Source: Planctomycetota bacterium (lineage in GTDB: Bacteria > Planctomycetota > Planctomycetia > Pirellulales > Pirellulaceae). From it: a DNA stretch of 64,000 bases. Position 1 is the first letter of the stretch. Every line of letters begins with the position of its first letter. The stretch covers positions 1 to 64,000 of the forward strand of contig CAUJHS010000106.1 of the NCBI GenBank assembly GCA_963204915.1. Reading direction: 5' to 3'. The notes under the pieces were generated by a model. That model searched no databases. It saw nothing but the letters and a program-made list of their open reading frames with translations, and was not told where the DNA came from. Both the position numbers and the translations under genes were made by a program. Positions 18,933-27,740 of this stretch are shown one piece after another.

Positions 18933-19928
18933 TCATGTGCTCGTATGAAGCGAAAGTACGGCAATGATCAAAACGATGGCAAGCAAAAAATGCAGGCCGC
19001 GGTCTCTTCCGCGGCTCTTGGCCGCCAGGGCGACCACGCTCGCAAGGGCCATCGCTGCGCCGATTTGAAAGCAAATCTCAAGCCAGAATGCCAGCATTTG
19101 CTGGTTTAGCTGGGCTTCGCGAGCCGCAAGGTTTGACTCGTTGAGCGATGCGTCGGTCAAGGGCGTCCCGTCATCGGTGTGGAGCGCTTTCCAGTTTTCC
19201 AGTCTTTTCTGGGCGTCTGCGAGGACTTTGGCTTGCGTCGGGGTCGGCGCTGGGAGCGAATCGAGTCGGTCAATCTCAAGGGTCAGCGCGTGGAGTGTCG
19301 CTCGCCCTTCTTCCTGCGATGCCATTGCCGAATACGCCGCGCTGGCTTGTAAGCGACCAACGTATTGAGTTTGCAGTGAATCCCATCCGCGGGACGACAT
19401 GGCCAGGATTAGCCCAACAATGGACGTCATCAAGGTAATGCGACGAAGCCGCTCGATGGAGGCGTCACGCAGCCAGATTTCCGGGGCGGTAAGCCGCAGT
19501 TCGTCATCTTGACTTTGCTGGGTCGGCGGCGAGGAGTAAACGTCACGCTCGCGCGGCGGCTCGGCGCCACGCGGCACGGCGATCTGAGGTTCGGGAGGTG
19601 GTGGAGGCGCCGGAGGTGGTTCGACCGCTGGCGCCGGCGCGCTTGGGGCCTCGACGGGCGGCGCCTCATCGAAGGGCCAGTCGCGTGCGACATGCAACGA
19701 CTCGACTTCCGTCGTGTCTGGCTCGGCAGTGGCGACGCCGCCTTTCTCATCTCTTGCCGTGAACAGTCCTTTGATAATCCGAGCGGGACGCCAATCCTCC
19801 ATGCCTTCACGCCAAACAAGATCATCCGGGCGAAGCTTACCCGTCCGCGCCATGCCGGTGATATACGCCGCAGTTACCGGACCATGTTCGCGATCATCCT
19901 GCGCGTAATACCAGATCGCATCGCTCAT
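18933..19928 (-). CDS. GYF_2-domain membrane protein
   Basis: The 331-residue protein begins with a GYF_2 (DUF4339) domain (about 1-56): WYYAQDDREHGPV, then L-R-P-D-D-L-V-W-R-E-G-M-E-D-W. A long Pro/Ala-rich linker follows (about 85-140). Three hydrophobic segments lie near 170-186, 283-305 and 311-326, with a helical Glu/Arg-rich stretch between the first and second. The GYF_2 fold is a protein-protein interaction module found on many bacterial membrane proteins. The partner is unknown. Two near-palindromic 14 bp boxes lie 127-163 bp upstream. Confidence 0.75.
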   Translation of the reverse strand: MSDAIWYYAQDDREHGPVTAAYITGMARTGKLRPDDLVWREGMEDWRPARIIKGLFTARDEKGGVATAEPDTTEVESLHVARDWPFDEAPPVEAPSAPAPAVEPPPAPPPPPEPQIAVPRGAEPPRERDVYSSPPTQQSQDDELRLTAPEIWLRDASIERLRRITLMTSIVGLILAMSSRGWDSLQTQYVGRLQASAAYSAMASQEEGRATLHALTLEIDRLDSLPAPTPTQAKVLADAQKRLENWKALHTDDGTPLTDASLNESNLAAREAQLNQQMLAFWLEICFQIGAAMALASVVALAAKSRGRDRGLHFLLAIVLIIAVLSLHTST

Positions 19929-20054
19929 CGCAGAGAAGGGGTGGCGAAAGGAATTGAGCGCCGGATTCGCCCTGACGTCGCGGGAATACGCCGTCGAGGT
20001 GGTTTGGCGAATCGTCGACCAACTCTAACCTAATTGCGCCCGTGCGATGAAGCA

Positions 20055-20091
20055 ACCATTTAATGGGTCAACCCAGGACCATTTAATGGGT
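20055..20091. repeat. Pair of near-palindromic 14 bp boxes (operator candidate)
   Basis: accatttaatgggt occurs twice, at 20055-20068 and 20078-20091. Each box is close to its own reverse complement, and the two starts are 23 bp apart, about two helical turns. They lie in a 311 bp gene-free stretch (19929-20239) upstream of the GYF_2 gene. Nothing else recognisable is present in that stretch. Confidence 0.6.
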
Positions 20092-20239
20092 AAATCCAAG
20101 TCAAAGGTCCAGCTTTAGCTGCTTGAGCTTTGCAAGGCCCGGCGACCTTCATGATTGCACGACTCGGTCAACGCATACGCTCCTCGGAACTTGCGGCAAT
20201 CGTTAGGCCGCGTGCCGAACGGAACGCACCATCGAAGGG

Positions 20240-21247
20240 TTACATTGAGCGCTGGATGACGAAGTCGGTCAGACGGCGCAGCGTGTCCAAGGCGGGGCTT
20301 TCTGCAAAGTCGGACAATTCCCGCAGAGCCGCCTGCGAATAATGCCTTGCTTTGCCCCGCGCATAGGCGATCGCGTCGTAGCGTTCGAGCCAGGGCGCTA
20401 GCTGTTCGCCCTTGTTCGGTGCATCGCTTTCAAGAATCTCGAGAATCTGTTTATGAGCATCGCCATGGGCTTGTTGCAGTAGCCGAATGATGGGAAGCGT
20501 TGGTTTCTGTTTTTCTAGGTCCGTACCCAACGATTTGCCAACTAACGATTCGCTGCCGACAATGTCCAGCAAGTCGTCGGCGATCTGAAAGGCCATTCCT
20601 AAATTGCGGCCGTAGCGCGCCATGGCCTCAACGGCCGGGTGGCTAGCCCCGGCGTAGTGAGCGCCCAAGCGGCATGCGCAGTCGCATAATTCGGCGGTTT
20701 TTCCGTCGATAATTTCTAGGTATTCCTGCTCCGACAAAAGGAAATCGCCGCGGCTTCCCTTTTGACGCAGTTCGCCCTCGCACACCACGTTCGTTGCGCG
20801 TCCGATGGTCAGGCATGCAAACGTGGTTTCCAGCGTACTGGCCAAATAGAACGCGTGCGAAAAGAGGAAATCGCCCAACAAGACGCTGGCCTCGTTATCC
20901 CAACGGCTATTGACGGTCGCAAGTCGGCGGCGCGTGACGGCTTCGTCGAGGACGTCGTCGTGCACCAACGTCGCCGTGTGAACCATTTCGACCACTGCGG
21001 AAAGGACGTAATGTTTCGGCGTCAGCTCGCCCGTCGCTTTGGCCGCCAACAAAAGCAAGGTAGGACGCAGGCGTTTGCCTCCGAGCATGACCCCATAACG
21101 GACTAATTCATCCACATAAGGATGTTCGCTGCGCATCTCTTGTCGTAAACGCCGCTCGACCTCGAGCAATTCATTCGCCACGGGAGCGTACAGGCGTTTG
21201 AGCGCGTCGGGAAGTTCGTTGGCGGACTCGATCGTCGGGACGGACAC
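20240..21247 (-). CDS. Polyprenyl diphosphate synthase (long chain, IspB/HepT-type)
   Basis: This 335-residue trans-prenyltransferase condenses isopentenyl diphosphate onto an allylic diphosphate to make the quinone side chain. G-G-K-R-L-R-P lies at 56-62, the first Asp-rich motif HDDVLDEA at 96-103 (DDxxD), and the second as QIADDLLDIVG near 220. The residues before the first motif (VHTATLV) are small, consistent with a long-chain product, but exact chain length cannot be fixed by eye. It lies 25 bp after moaC in the same direction, so the two are probably co-transcribed despite unrelated pathways. Confidence 0.9.
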   Translation of the reverse strand: MSVPTIESANELPDALKRLYAPVANELLEVERRLRQEMRSEHPYVDELVRYGVMLGGKRLRPTLLLLAAKATGELTPKHYVLSAVVEMVHTATLVHDDVLDEAVTRRRLATVNSRWDNEASVLLGDFLFSHAFYLASTLETTFACLTIGRATNVVCEGELRQKGSRGDFLLSEQEYLEIIDGKTAELCDCACRLGAHYAGASHPAVEAMARYGRNLGMAFQIADDLLDIVGSESLVGKSLGTDLEKQKPTLPIIRLLQQAHGDAHKQILEILESDAPNKGEQLAPWLERYDAIAYARGKARHYSQAALRELSDFAESPALDTLRRLTDFVIQRSM

Positions 21248-21272
21248 GGAAAAACCTTCCTGTTTGAAACGG

Positions 21273-21761
21273 TTAACGGGGAGCTTCGCCGGAACGCTGG
21301 AAATGACCGCTGCGCCCCCCGGATTTTTCTAGCAATCGAACGCTTTCGATGGTCATGCCTCGGTCCACGGCTTTGCACATGTCGTACACCGTGAGCGCGG
21401 CGACGGCGGCGGCGGTCAAGGCTTCCATTTCGACGCCGGTTTTGGCCACAACGCGAGCTTCGGTTTCAATGACCACCGTCGTCGAGTCGGGGTACGAAAA
21501 CTGGACGGTGACCGCATCCAACGGGAGAGGGTGGCACAAGGGAATGAGGTCCGCTGTCCGTTTAGCACCCATGATTCCCGCCAAACGAGCGACTTCCAGC
21601 ACGTCGCCCTTGGAGAGCTTGCGATCACGAATCAAAGTTTGTGTGGCGGCGTCCATGGAAATCCGCGCCTCCGCCCGCGCCCGGCGCGCGGTCGGCGGCT
21701 TCTCGGTGACATCCACCATGCGGCTGGCGCCGTGTTCGTCAAAATGGCTAAGGTCACTCAC
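21273..21761 (-). CDS. moaC: Cyclic pyranopterin monophosphate synthase MoaC
   Basis: The 162-residue protein has the normal MoaC length and motifs. [14 protein letters not shown] is at the start, [11 protein letters not shown] holds the substrate-binding His, and [21 protein letters not shown] and [13 protein letters not shown] follow. It converts the 8-oxo-GTP derivative made by MoaA into cyclic pyranopterin for molybdenum cofactor synthesis. I chose GTG 21761 because a GAGG box precedes it and upstream ATG 21950 would add 63 unlike residues. No other moa gene is in the window. Confidence 0.93.
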   Translation of the reverse strand: MSDLSHFDEHGASRMVDVTEKPPTARRARAEARISMDAATQTLIRDRKLSKGDVLEVARLAGIMGAKRTADLIPLCHPLPLDAVTVQFSYPDSTTVVIETEARVVAKTGVEMEALTAAAVAALTVYDMCKAVDRGMTIESVRLLEKSGGRSGHFQRSGEAPR

Positions 21762-21933
21762 ATTGGCCTCGCAGAACGCCCCATTTCTGGCCGCGCCATT
21801 GTAGGACAGTGTTGCGCAACTCGTCGAGGGCGTTGCAAGAACCGAGATTTGACCCCTGCTGTTAACTCGAACTTTGCAATTCGCCGCATAGTTCCTAGCG
21901 AAGCGAGGCCTTAGCCGGTTTGTTACCGCGCAT

Positions 21934-21963
21934 AAAAAAACGCCCAGCAAATGGCCGGGCGTT
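21934..21963 (-). terminator. Rho-independent terminator after the DUF3467 gene
   Basis: On the minus strand, a stem of aacgccc with gggcgtt plus inner pairs is followed by seven U (A-run at 21934-21940). It lies about 60 bp after the DUF3467 stop codon. Confidence 0.8.
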
Positions 21964-22022
21964 GTCCAACGGTTTGGGCGAGCATCCCGCAGCTCCTCCC
22001 CAGGGCGGCGGGCGTTCGTCGC

Positions 22023-22364
22023 TTACTGTTGTAGCTTGAGACGCTTGTTAATGTCGGTTTCCAAAACTCCGAAAACCGCTTCATGGCGTTGAACCGACAT
22101 CGAAAGCGCGTGCAGCAAACGCTTGGCGGTGTAATAGTTCAGAATGATGCGTTGCTTGATGGCGATGGGCTCGCGCGGCACCCCGATGGGTTGAGGGTTC
22201 AGACCGAAGTCCACAATCAACTCTTCCGGCGATCCTGTAACGCGGCAGAAGTTGGCGTACAGCGCGATCGCGTCCGCGTCATTGACGTGAATTTGCGTCG
22301 GTTGAGCTTGTTGCGCAGGTGCGGCTTCTTTAGCTTGCTCCGTCTTTTCGGTCGATTCGGCCAT
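22023..22364 (-). CDS. DUF3467 family protein
   Basis: This 113-residue protein has a Glu/Gln/Ala-rich N-terminus, then VNDADAIALYANFCRVTGSPEELIVDFGLN, quoted here as D-A-I-A-L-Y-A-N-F and E-E-L-I-V-D-F-G-L-N. It ends with RIILNYYTAKRLLHAL. This is the DUF3467 pattern (Y-A-N-x-x-x-x-x-x-x-x-x-x-x-D-F; I-x-x-x-P-x-x-A-K-R-L), a family of unknown function. ATG 22364 is supported by AAGGAGATA just upstream. It has its own terminator and looks monocistronic. Confidence 0.85.
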   Translation of the reverse strand: MAESTEKTEQAKEAAPAQQAQPTQIHVNDADAIALYANFCRVTGSPEELIVDFGLNPQPIGVPREPIAIKQRIILNYYTAKRLLHALSMSVQRHEAVFGVLETDINKRLKLQQ

Positions 22365-22629
22365 GAGTATCTCCTTGGGAATAGTGTGGAATTTCCGAAG
22401 TTGCGACTGCTCGAAGGGTCGCTTGTTTAATCTACCATGCCGTGGCTTGAGTCCAACCGTCTGAATGGCTAACAACTACGGAAAATTGCAGTTGATAACT
22501 CGCGCAACCGGAAGACTTTGCGCAATCGTTCCTGTTTATGGAGTCACCCCGCATTGCGCAGCCTTTCAGCCATGGAGGCGACGTCCCCTCACCCTCCGTG
22601 CGACGAGCAATTCGAGGGGTGAGCGTAGA

Positions 22630-24111
22630 TTAGGCTGCTAGATCAATGGTGCGATACGGCGTCCGTTGCCGCTTCTTAGGGAACCAGCCTTCTCCCAAGA
22701 CGCTCACGGCGACCCGATCTTCCAAGTTCGGCCGTACAATCGTTAAGAGAAGCAGCGGCAAATACCATGCCATGTACAATCCGCCGCCGTGTCCATGCCA
22801 GAACTGGACTGCAACGAGCACGGCTGCCGAACAGCTAAGCAAGGTGCCAAGGTTCTTTTGCGCTGGCCAAATAACAAGCCCGAAGGACAGCGTCAAAAAC
22901 GCGGCCAGCACGGTGATTCGATACCAAGGATCCCACCCGAGGCCCCAGATTCCTTCCAAACTATCCATTTCCGGCGCCCGGAGCCCGAACATGTTGCGCA
23001 ACTGCGCCCAATAGGAGGCGGTGTCGGCGGAAACAAAAATAAGCGAAAACGCGGCCAGCGCTAACGTGGCGGCCACGCCTGCGGCAAAACGCATCGCGCC
23101 GCGACGCAAGTAAAAGCCGGTCCACAAAGGCAAGAGGAACAAGGGATAATAGATCACACCGATCGCTAACCCGAGGAATGCTCCCGCCCACACTGGACGC
23201 CGATACAGCACCACCGCCCAAATCACCAGGGCAGCGGGCAACACGTGCGGCGCTCGACCTGTCATTTGCGCGGTATAGGGCAACATCAAATACAGGACGG
23301 CGGCGCCAATGCCCATCTTCAGGTTGTTGAAGTGCCATTGGCCAATCAGCACAATTCCCAACACAACCGCCAAATGAGAAAGTATGACCACCGTCTTCGC
23401 GACAATCGCGTAAACGTTGATTTGCTCCTCGCGATCGATGCCAGAGCCATCGCTCTCCCGCAAAGTCATGGTCGAAGCGCTAGGCAGCAAATAGATCAGC
23501 GAGTATCCCGGTCCAAACTGGGGGCGACTATCTTGATTCGTTGAAGCGATGCCCTGAATTAACTGTTCCGCGGCGCGAGGGCCTTCCAGATCTTCCTGCG
23601 CGGTCCGGCCAGTGATCACGTTCGCCATCAAGAAGACGAACAACGAGCATCCGATGAAAGTTAGCCCACCGATCGTCAGGTTCGGTTCAAGCAGGGGGCG
23701 ACGCACCATCGTCGGGTCGAGCAGTAAACGAATCAGCACCAGGCTGCTTGCCCCAAAGAGCCACAAATAACCAAGCTTTTCAAGCGAACGGGCCCGTTGA
23801 AGCTCGGCGTTTACGGGCGTCTTATCGGTCGAGGCGGCGTTGGTTGCTGGTAAAGCATCGGGCGGTTGGGTGCTTGCCGCTGGGGCCTCCGCCGCCTGAC
23901 CTTCCGTCGACAACTGTGCAGAAACGGCCATCGTCCGCCCCGACTCGACCAAGAGCAAGCCTGGCGAAAGTAGGATCAGCAGGACCAAATCCAAGTTACG
24001 GACGCTCCAGAACCGCCCAAACTTGAAAAACAGGCCGATCATGAGCAACGACGAAAGATAAACCCATGTTGTTGGGTAGACCTTCACGTATTGAAAAAGG
24101 ATTTCGCTCAT
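22630..24111 (-). CDS. Polytopic membrane protein, unknown function
   Basis: The 493-residue protein has about 11-12 hydrophobic segments. A soluble Ala/Thr/Pro-rich segment (about 70-115) lies after the second segment, and a second one (about 170-225) contains ATNQDSRPQFGPGYS-like residues. The C-terminus is short and basic (PKKRQRTPYR). The general layout resembles membrane glycosyltransferases of the GT-C/GT87 type, but I see no Asp-rich loop that would confirm this. Start ATG 24111 places the first hydrophobic segment at about residue 15. It is not in an obvious operon. Confidence 0.55.
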   Translation of the reverse strand: MSEILFQYVKVYPTTWVYLSSLLMIGLFFKFGRFWSVRNLDLVLLILLSPGLLLVESGRTMAVSAQLSTEGQAAEAPAASTQPPDALPATNAASTDKTPVNAELQRARSLEKLGYLWLFGASSLVLIRLLLDPTMVRRPLLEPNLTIGGLTFIGCSLFVFLMANVITGRTAQEDLEGPRAAEQLIQGIASTNQDSRPQFGPGYSLIYLLPSASTMTLRESDGSGIDREEQINVYAIVAKTVVILSHLAVVLGIVLIGQWHFNNLKMGIGAAVLYLMLPYTAQMTGRAPHVLPAALVIWAVVLYRRPVWAGAFLGLAIGVIYYPLFLLPLWTGFYLRRGAMRFAAGVAATLALAAFSLIFVSADTASYWAQLRNMFGLRAPEMDSLEGIWGLGWDPWYRITVLAAFLTLSFGLVIWPAQKNLGTLLSCSAAVLVAVQFWHGHGGGLYMAWYLPLLLLTIVRPNLEDRVAVSVLGEGWFPKKRQRTPYRTIDLAA

Positions 24112-24358
24112 GGCGAGTTGAAAGCTAAGCCCGATTGGCTCCCCAAGGAAGTGCGAGAGGCGACCCCGCCGCGCACGACCTCCTCATGTTATGTCAATTT
24201 GAATGGGAGCCAAAGATTAGAATAAGTTTTGTCAGGGGTTTTGCAAGCACCCTGACCCGAATTGAATTGGCCGATACATTACGGTAAGTTCTTTTTCTTA
24301 GACGATTTAGAGCATTTGTCTGTCGCATCCGCCGTCTTTCATCCGCCTTGATGCTTGT

Positions 24359-25108
24359 ATGGTCGCCGTTGATTCGATTTTACCCGCGTCTTGGGAGCTT
24401 CCTGCCCACCTGGTGGGACGCGTAGGCGAATCGGTCGGCCGACAGAGGGCAATGTCGAGCGAGGGGCACTTGCTCATTGTCTTGCATACACCTCCCAAAC
24501 CCGAAGACGATGAACGAGTCGGGCGATATTTCTGGCGCTCTCCTAGCGGCCAATGGCGCTCCAGCGACTTGGGGGATGGCCTGGAATCGCTCTTTCGTCA
24601 CGTCGATCAATACGCAACGATTGTCGAGAAGTTCGACCAACAGGAAGAGCAGGCGGTCTCGGCCGACGACTATTTCGCGGTCCTCGAAGGATTGGCGCCA
24701 ATCAAACGGGCGACCCAACATTTGCATCAAGTCTTACAAGACGCGCGCGAAGCGGCGCCGCAAGATCGTATGCTGATCAATGCGCGCGACCGGGCGTATG
24801 CGTTGGAGCGCCAGGCCGAGTTGCTGTATACGAATGCGAAAAACTCGCTCGATTTCGCCGTAGCCAAACGCTCCGAGGAACTGGCGCACTCCGGTCATCG
24901 CATGGCGATCGCGGCCCATCGGTTGAATGTCCTCGCGGCGTTCTTTTTTCCCATGGCGACGCTGGCGACCGTGTTGGGCGTAAACTTGGAGCATGGCTGG
25001 GAGCGGCATGCCCCGCCTTGGACCTTCCTGGGGTTCGTCGCGTCTGGGTTGTTGTGCGGCATTGTACTCACCTTATTGGTCATGCGGCCGCCGCCCCGTG
25101 TAAAATGA
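24359..25108 (+). CDS. CorA-like membrane protein with altered GMN motif
   Basis: This 249-residue protein has a soluble, strongly helical region (about 75-185) followed by two closely spaced membrane helices (about 188-208 and 222-243) at the extreme C-terminus. That is the topology of CorA Mg2+ channels. The first helix ends in V-L-G-V-N-L-E-H-G (205-213), close to the CorA pore signature G-M-N with its following F-E-H/M-P-E loop, but with Val for Met. It is shorter than canonical CorA (about 316) and lacks much of the N-terminal domain. Divalent ion transport is an inference only. It ends 40 bp before the Dus gene in the same direction. Confidence 0.6.
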   Translation: MVAVDSILPASWELPAHLVGRVGESVGRQRAMSSEGHLLIVLHTPPKPEDDERVGRYFWRSPSGQWRSSDLGDGLESLFRHVDQYATIVEKFDQQEEQAVSADDYFAVLEGLAPIKRATQHLHQVLQDAREAAPQDRMLINARDRAYALERQAELLYTNAKNSLDFAVAKRSEELAHSGHRMAIAAHRLNVLAAFFFPMATLATVLGVNLEHGWERHAPPWTFLGFVASGLLCGIVLTLLVMRPPPRVK

Positions 25109-25148
25109 ACCGGTGCAAAGTTGAAATTGTTGAACAAGTCTGTCGCTC

Positions 25149-26204
25149 ATGCTGTCTCCGCTCAAACTCGATAACCTGCACGTTGCCTTTCCCGTCGTGC
25201 AGGCTGCCCTTTCCGGTTATAGCGATTGGCCGATGCGCGTGATTGCACGCCGCCTGGGCGCCGAGTACGCCTTGTGCGAAGTCATGCTCGACGAATTCCT
25301 GGTAGCGGTGCGGCAACGCAAGAAAACTCGCCATTTCCTTCACATTAGCGACGAAGATCGGCCCGTGGGCGGACAGTTGATGGGCGCCGAGCCCGAACAA
25401 TTCACTGCCGGAGCGCTGCGTCTGGTAGAAGCGGGCTTTGACGTCATCGACATCAATTTCGGCTGCCCGGTCAAGAAGGTCCTTGGGCGCTGCCGCGGCG
25501 GCTATCACCTGAGTCAGCCCGATGTGGCGCTGGAAATTGTCCGGCGCACGCGGGAGGCGACGCCCCCGCATTTGCCCGTGACCGTTAAGATGCGCCGCGG
25601 TTTGGACGACTCGGCCGAAAGTCGGGACAAGTTTTTCACGATCCTTGACGGGGCCTTTGCCGCAGGCGTGGCGGCTGTCACGGTTCACGGACGAACGGTC
25701 GAGCAACGCTACAACGGGCCAAGCCGGTGGTCATTTCTGCGCGAAGTAAAAGCTCATGTTGGCAGTCGAACCATCCTGGGGAGCGGCGACCTGTTCACCC
25801 CTCAGGACTGCATCGACATGATCGCCCAAACCGGAGTCAACGGCGTGACGGTGGCCCGTGGGGCCATTGGCAATCCTTGGATATTCGCACAGGCCAAAGC
25901 GCTGGCCCGAGGCGAACCTCTCCCGCTCCCGCCGCGTCTTTGGGAACAGCGCGAAGTGTTGCGTGAGCATTTCCGCCTGGCCGAAGAGTTGTACGGCGAG
26001 CGGTGCGGACCGCAGATGCGCAAGTTTGGCATTAAGTATTCGTTCTTACACCCCAAGGCGAATGAGGTGCGCCGAGCGATGATCGGCGTGCGATGTCGGG
26101 CGGACTGGGAGGCAGTCCTCAGCCAACACTATGCTGAGGATTTGCCCGGCCAATATGCCGGGCCGGAGGCGCATCGCAGCCAGAACACTTGCGAAGCCGC
26201 TTAG
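25149..26204 (+). CDS. tRNA-dihydrouridine synthase
   Basis: The 351-residue flavoenzyme reduces uridines in tRNA D-loops. N-terminal VVQAALSGYSDWPMR corresponds to the FMN-binding APMAGxTD segment, with the unusual start Q-A-A-L-S-G. INFGCPVKKV (102-111) contains the catalytic Cys106. VTVHGRTVEQRYNG and a GSGDLF/ARGAIGNPWIF pair form the rest of the FMN site. After the catalytic Cys the sequence reads LGRCRGGYHL instead of the usual G-A-G-x-x-L-L, a small deviation. The overall layout is closest to DusB. It is followed by tRNA-Ile and tRNA-Ala genes, its substrates in principle. Confidence 0.87.
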   Translation: MLSPLKLDNLHVAFPVVQAALSGYSDWPMRVIARRLGAEYALCEVMLDEFLVAVRQRKKTRHFLHISDEDRPVGGQLMGAEPEQFTAGALRLVEAGFDVIDINFGCPVKKVLGRCRGGYHLSQPDVALEIVRRTREATPPHLPVTVKMRRGLDDSAESRDKFFTILDGAFAAGVAAVTVHGRTVEQRYNGPSRWSFLREVKAHVGSRTILGSGDLFTPQDCIDMIAQTGVNGVTVARGAIGNPWIFAQAKALARGEPLPLPPRLWEQREVLREHFRLAEELYGERCGPQMRKFGIKYSFLHPKANEVRRAMIGVRCRADWEAVLSQHYAEDLPGQYAGPEAHRSQNTCEAA

Positions 26205-26334
26205 CGACGTGCAGCGTCCGATTGGGGCGGTGGAACGCCTGCTGTCGACCTGGTAAAAACCTTGCAATCGTCACCTAGCGTGCGGCCAGATGGTTCGTGG
26301 CGGAAATGGTGTTCAGACCGGGCAAGTCTCCCCT

Positions 26335-26362
26335 TTGACAGGTGAAGCAGTCGGTTTACAAT
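26335..26362 (+). promoter_or_regulatory. Sigma70-like promoter for the tRNA-Ile/tRNA-Ala transcript
   Basis: A perfect TTGACA (26335-26340), a 16 bp spacer and TACAAT (26357-26362) lie 31 bp before the first base of tRNA-Ile. Confidence 0.75.
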
Positions 26363-26393
26363 ACCTAACTCACCCGTGCATTTGAGGGTGTTT

Positions 26394-26467
26394 GGGCGCA
26401 TAGCTCAGTTGGTTAGAGCGCGTCGCTGATAACGACGAGGTCCCAAGTTCGAATCTTGGTGCGCCCA
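26394..26467 (+). tRNA. tRNA-Ile (GAT anticodon)
   Basis: The acceptor stem gggcgca/tgcgccc pairs perfectly. The D-arm is GCTC-AGTTGGTTA-GAGC. The anticodon stem cgtcg/cgacg encloses the loop ctGATaa, and the T-arm reads CCAAGTTCGAATCTTGG. The 3' CCA is not encoded (A-CTT follows). Confidence 0.97.
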
Positions 26468-26542
26468 CTTTCAACAAGCCACAACTTGCGTTTGAGGAAT
26501 GTACTTTCTCAATCCCAAGGCAAGTTTCTTTATCACATTCGA

Positions 26543-26615
26543 GGGGCCGTAGCTCAATTGGGAGAGCACCGGCTTTGCAAGCCGGGGGTTGACGGTTCGA
26601 GCCCGTTCGGCTCCA
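26543..26615 (+). tRNA. tRNA-Ala (TGC anticodon)
   Basis: The acceptor stem ggggccg/cggctcc has one G-U pair. The D-arm is GCTC-AATTGGGA-GAGC. The anticodon stem ccggc/gccgg encloses loop ttTGCaa, and the T-arm is GACGG-TTCGAGC-CCGTT. It follows tRNA-Ile by 75 bp. The Ile(GAT)-Ala(TGC) order is that of rRNA operon spacers, but no rRNA gene flanks them here. Confidence 0.97.
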
Positions 26616-26904
26616 CTTTTTTCTTTGCGGGGCGGTCGGGACGCCCCATTCGATCTCGGCGGCGCGCGTTGGCGCCAGGCGACGAGACCGAAATTGATTT
26701 GACAGCCCAACCTAATTCAGTAAAATCAGGAGTGTTGGGTTTCTGGTGTGGCGGGAGTGGTTCGCACCCATCGCGGCGCGTCGCCATTCGGCCAGCACCT
26801 ATTCTCAAGCAAGCTGGTTCTGGCGACGCCCCCCCGGGCCACAGCCCGCATTCGCCGCTTGTTTCCCAATCCTTCCTTAACTTCATTTCTTTGAGGGCGT
26901 TGCA

Positions 26905-27117
26905 ATGTTTGGCGTGGGATACCAAGAGCTGCTCATCATTATGATCATTATTCTTGTCCTGTTTGGAGGCGCACGCCTGCCGAGCCTCATGCGCAACATG
27001 GGCCGCAGCGTGACCGAATTCAAAAAGGGCATGAGCGGTCAGTACGATGAAGACGAGGACGGTGACGAGCCGCCCCGTAAAGAGCCTTTGGGCGCCGAGA
27101 ACAATAAGACGGTCTAG
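26905..27117 (+). CDS. tatA: Twin-arginine translocase subunit TatA-type
   Basis: This 70-residue protein has the TatA layout. A short N-terminal membrane helix (about 7-22, LLIIMIIILVLFGGARLP) ends in the F-G-x-x-x-L-P hinge. An amphipathic helix follows (MRNMGRSVTEFKKGM), then an acidic tail. It polymerises in the cytoplasmic membrane to form the pore for folded Tat substrates. A second TatA-type gene begins 265 bp downstream; no tatC is visible in the window. Confidence 0.9.
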   Translation: MFGVGYQELLIIMIIILVLFGGARLPSLMRNMGRSVTEFKKGMSGQYDEDEDGDEPPRKEPLGAENNKTV

Positions 27118-27382
27118 CCGAACACCGCTGCGGCGAGTTCTTGGCAAGGCGACGTTCCAGGCGAGTGGGTCGCCCTTGCGTAATCGCTTGGTGGGAAACT
27201 CGTTCTCGCCGCCGGAAGGTAAGCATTCGGACCGATGTTCGCCGCCCGATGGAGGCGTAAGCGCCGGTTTGGCCCGATACGGTTTACAGCGCCGCAATCG
27301 CCAAATGTCGGCGGCAAAACCCAACGGAGCGGCTTGGCGCGTTCGCAGCATTCACGCAAACTTTTTGCAGTAGGGTGAGTTT

Positions 27383-27682
27383 ATGTTTGGCTTAGGAATG
27401 CAGGAATTGGTCGTGTTGGGGGTCGTGGCCATTCTGTTGTTTGGAAAGAATCTGCCCGGTGTGGCCAAATCGCTCGGTTCAAGCTACCGCGAGTTCCGCA
27501 AAGGATTGTTTGATCTCCAGTCGAGTTTGAACGTCATGGACGATGATACTCCCAGTTACAAGTCAAAGCCGAAGTCTTATTCGTCTTCATCGTATGATGA
27601 TTACGACGACTACGAAGAAGCCACGGCGCCCAAGTTCGAGCCGCCTCCCAGCGAACCGACCGTTCGCTCGGCTTCGGAGTAA
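27383..27682 (+). CDS. Second TatA/TatB-type protein
   Basis: The 99-residue protein starts MFGLGMQELVVLGVVAILLFG, i.e. M-F-G-L-G-M-Q-E-L plus a membrane helix, then K-N-L-P-G-V-A-K-S-L-G and F-R-K-G-L. A tail rich in Ser, Tyr and Asp follows. It is related to TatA by its hinge and amphipathic helix but differs from the upstream TatA in charge and length. It could act as TatB or as a second TatA. The Tyr/Asp-rich tail (about 57-75) is unusual. The gene is co-directional with tatA and the small gene at 27741. Confidence 0.85.
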   Translation: MFGLGMQELVVLGVVAILLFGKNLPGVAKSLGSSYREFRKGLFDLQSSLNVMDDDTPSYKSKPKSYSSSSYDDYDDYEEATAPKFEPPPSEPTVRSASE

Positions 27683-27740
27683 CTTGGGACGTGTGAATGA
27701 GTGCTTTGGTACGGCGCCTACGTGAAGGGAAGCCCCCAAC

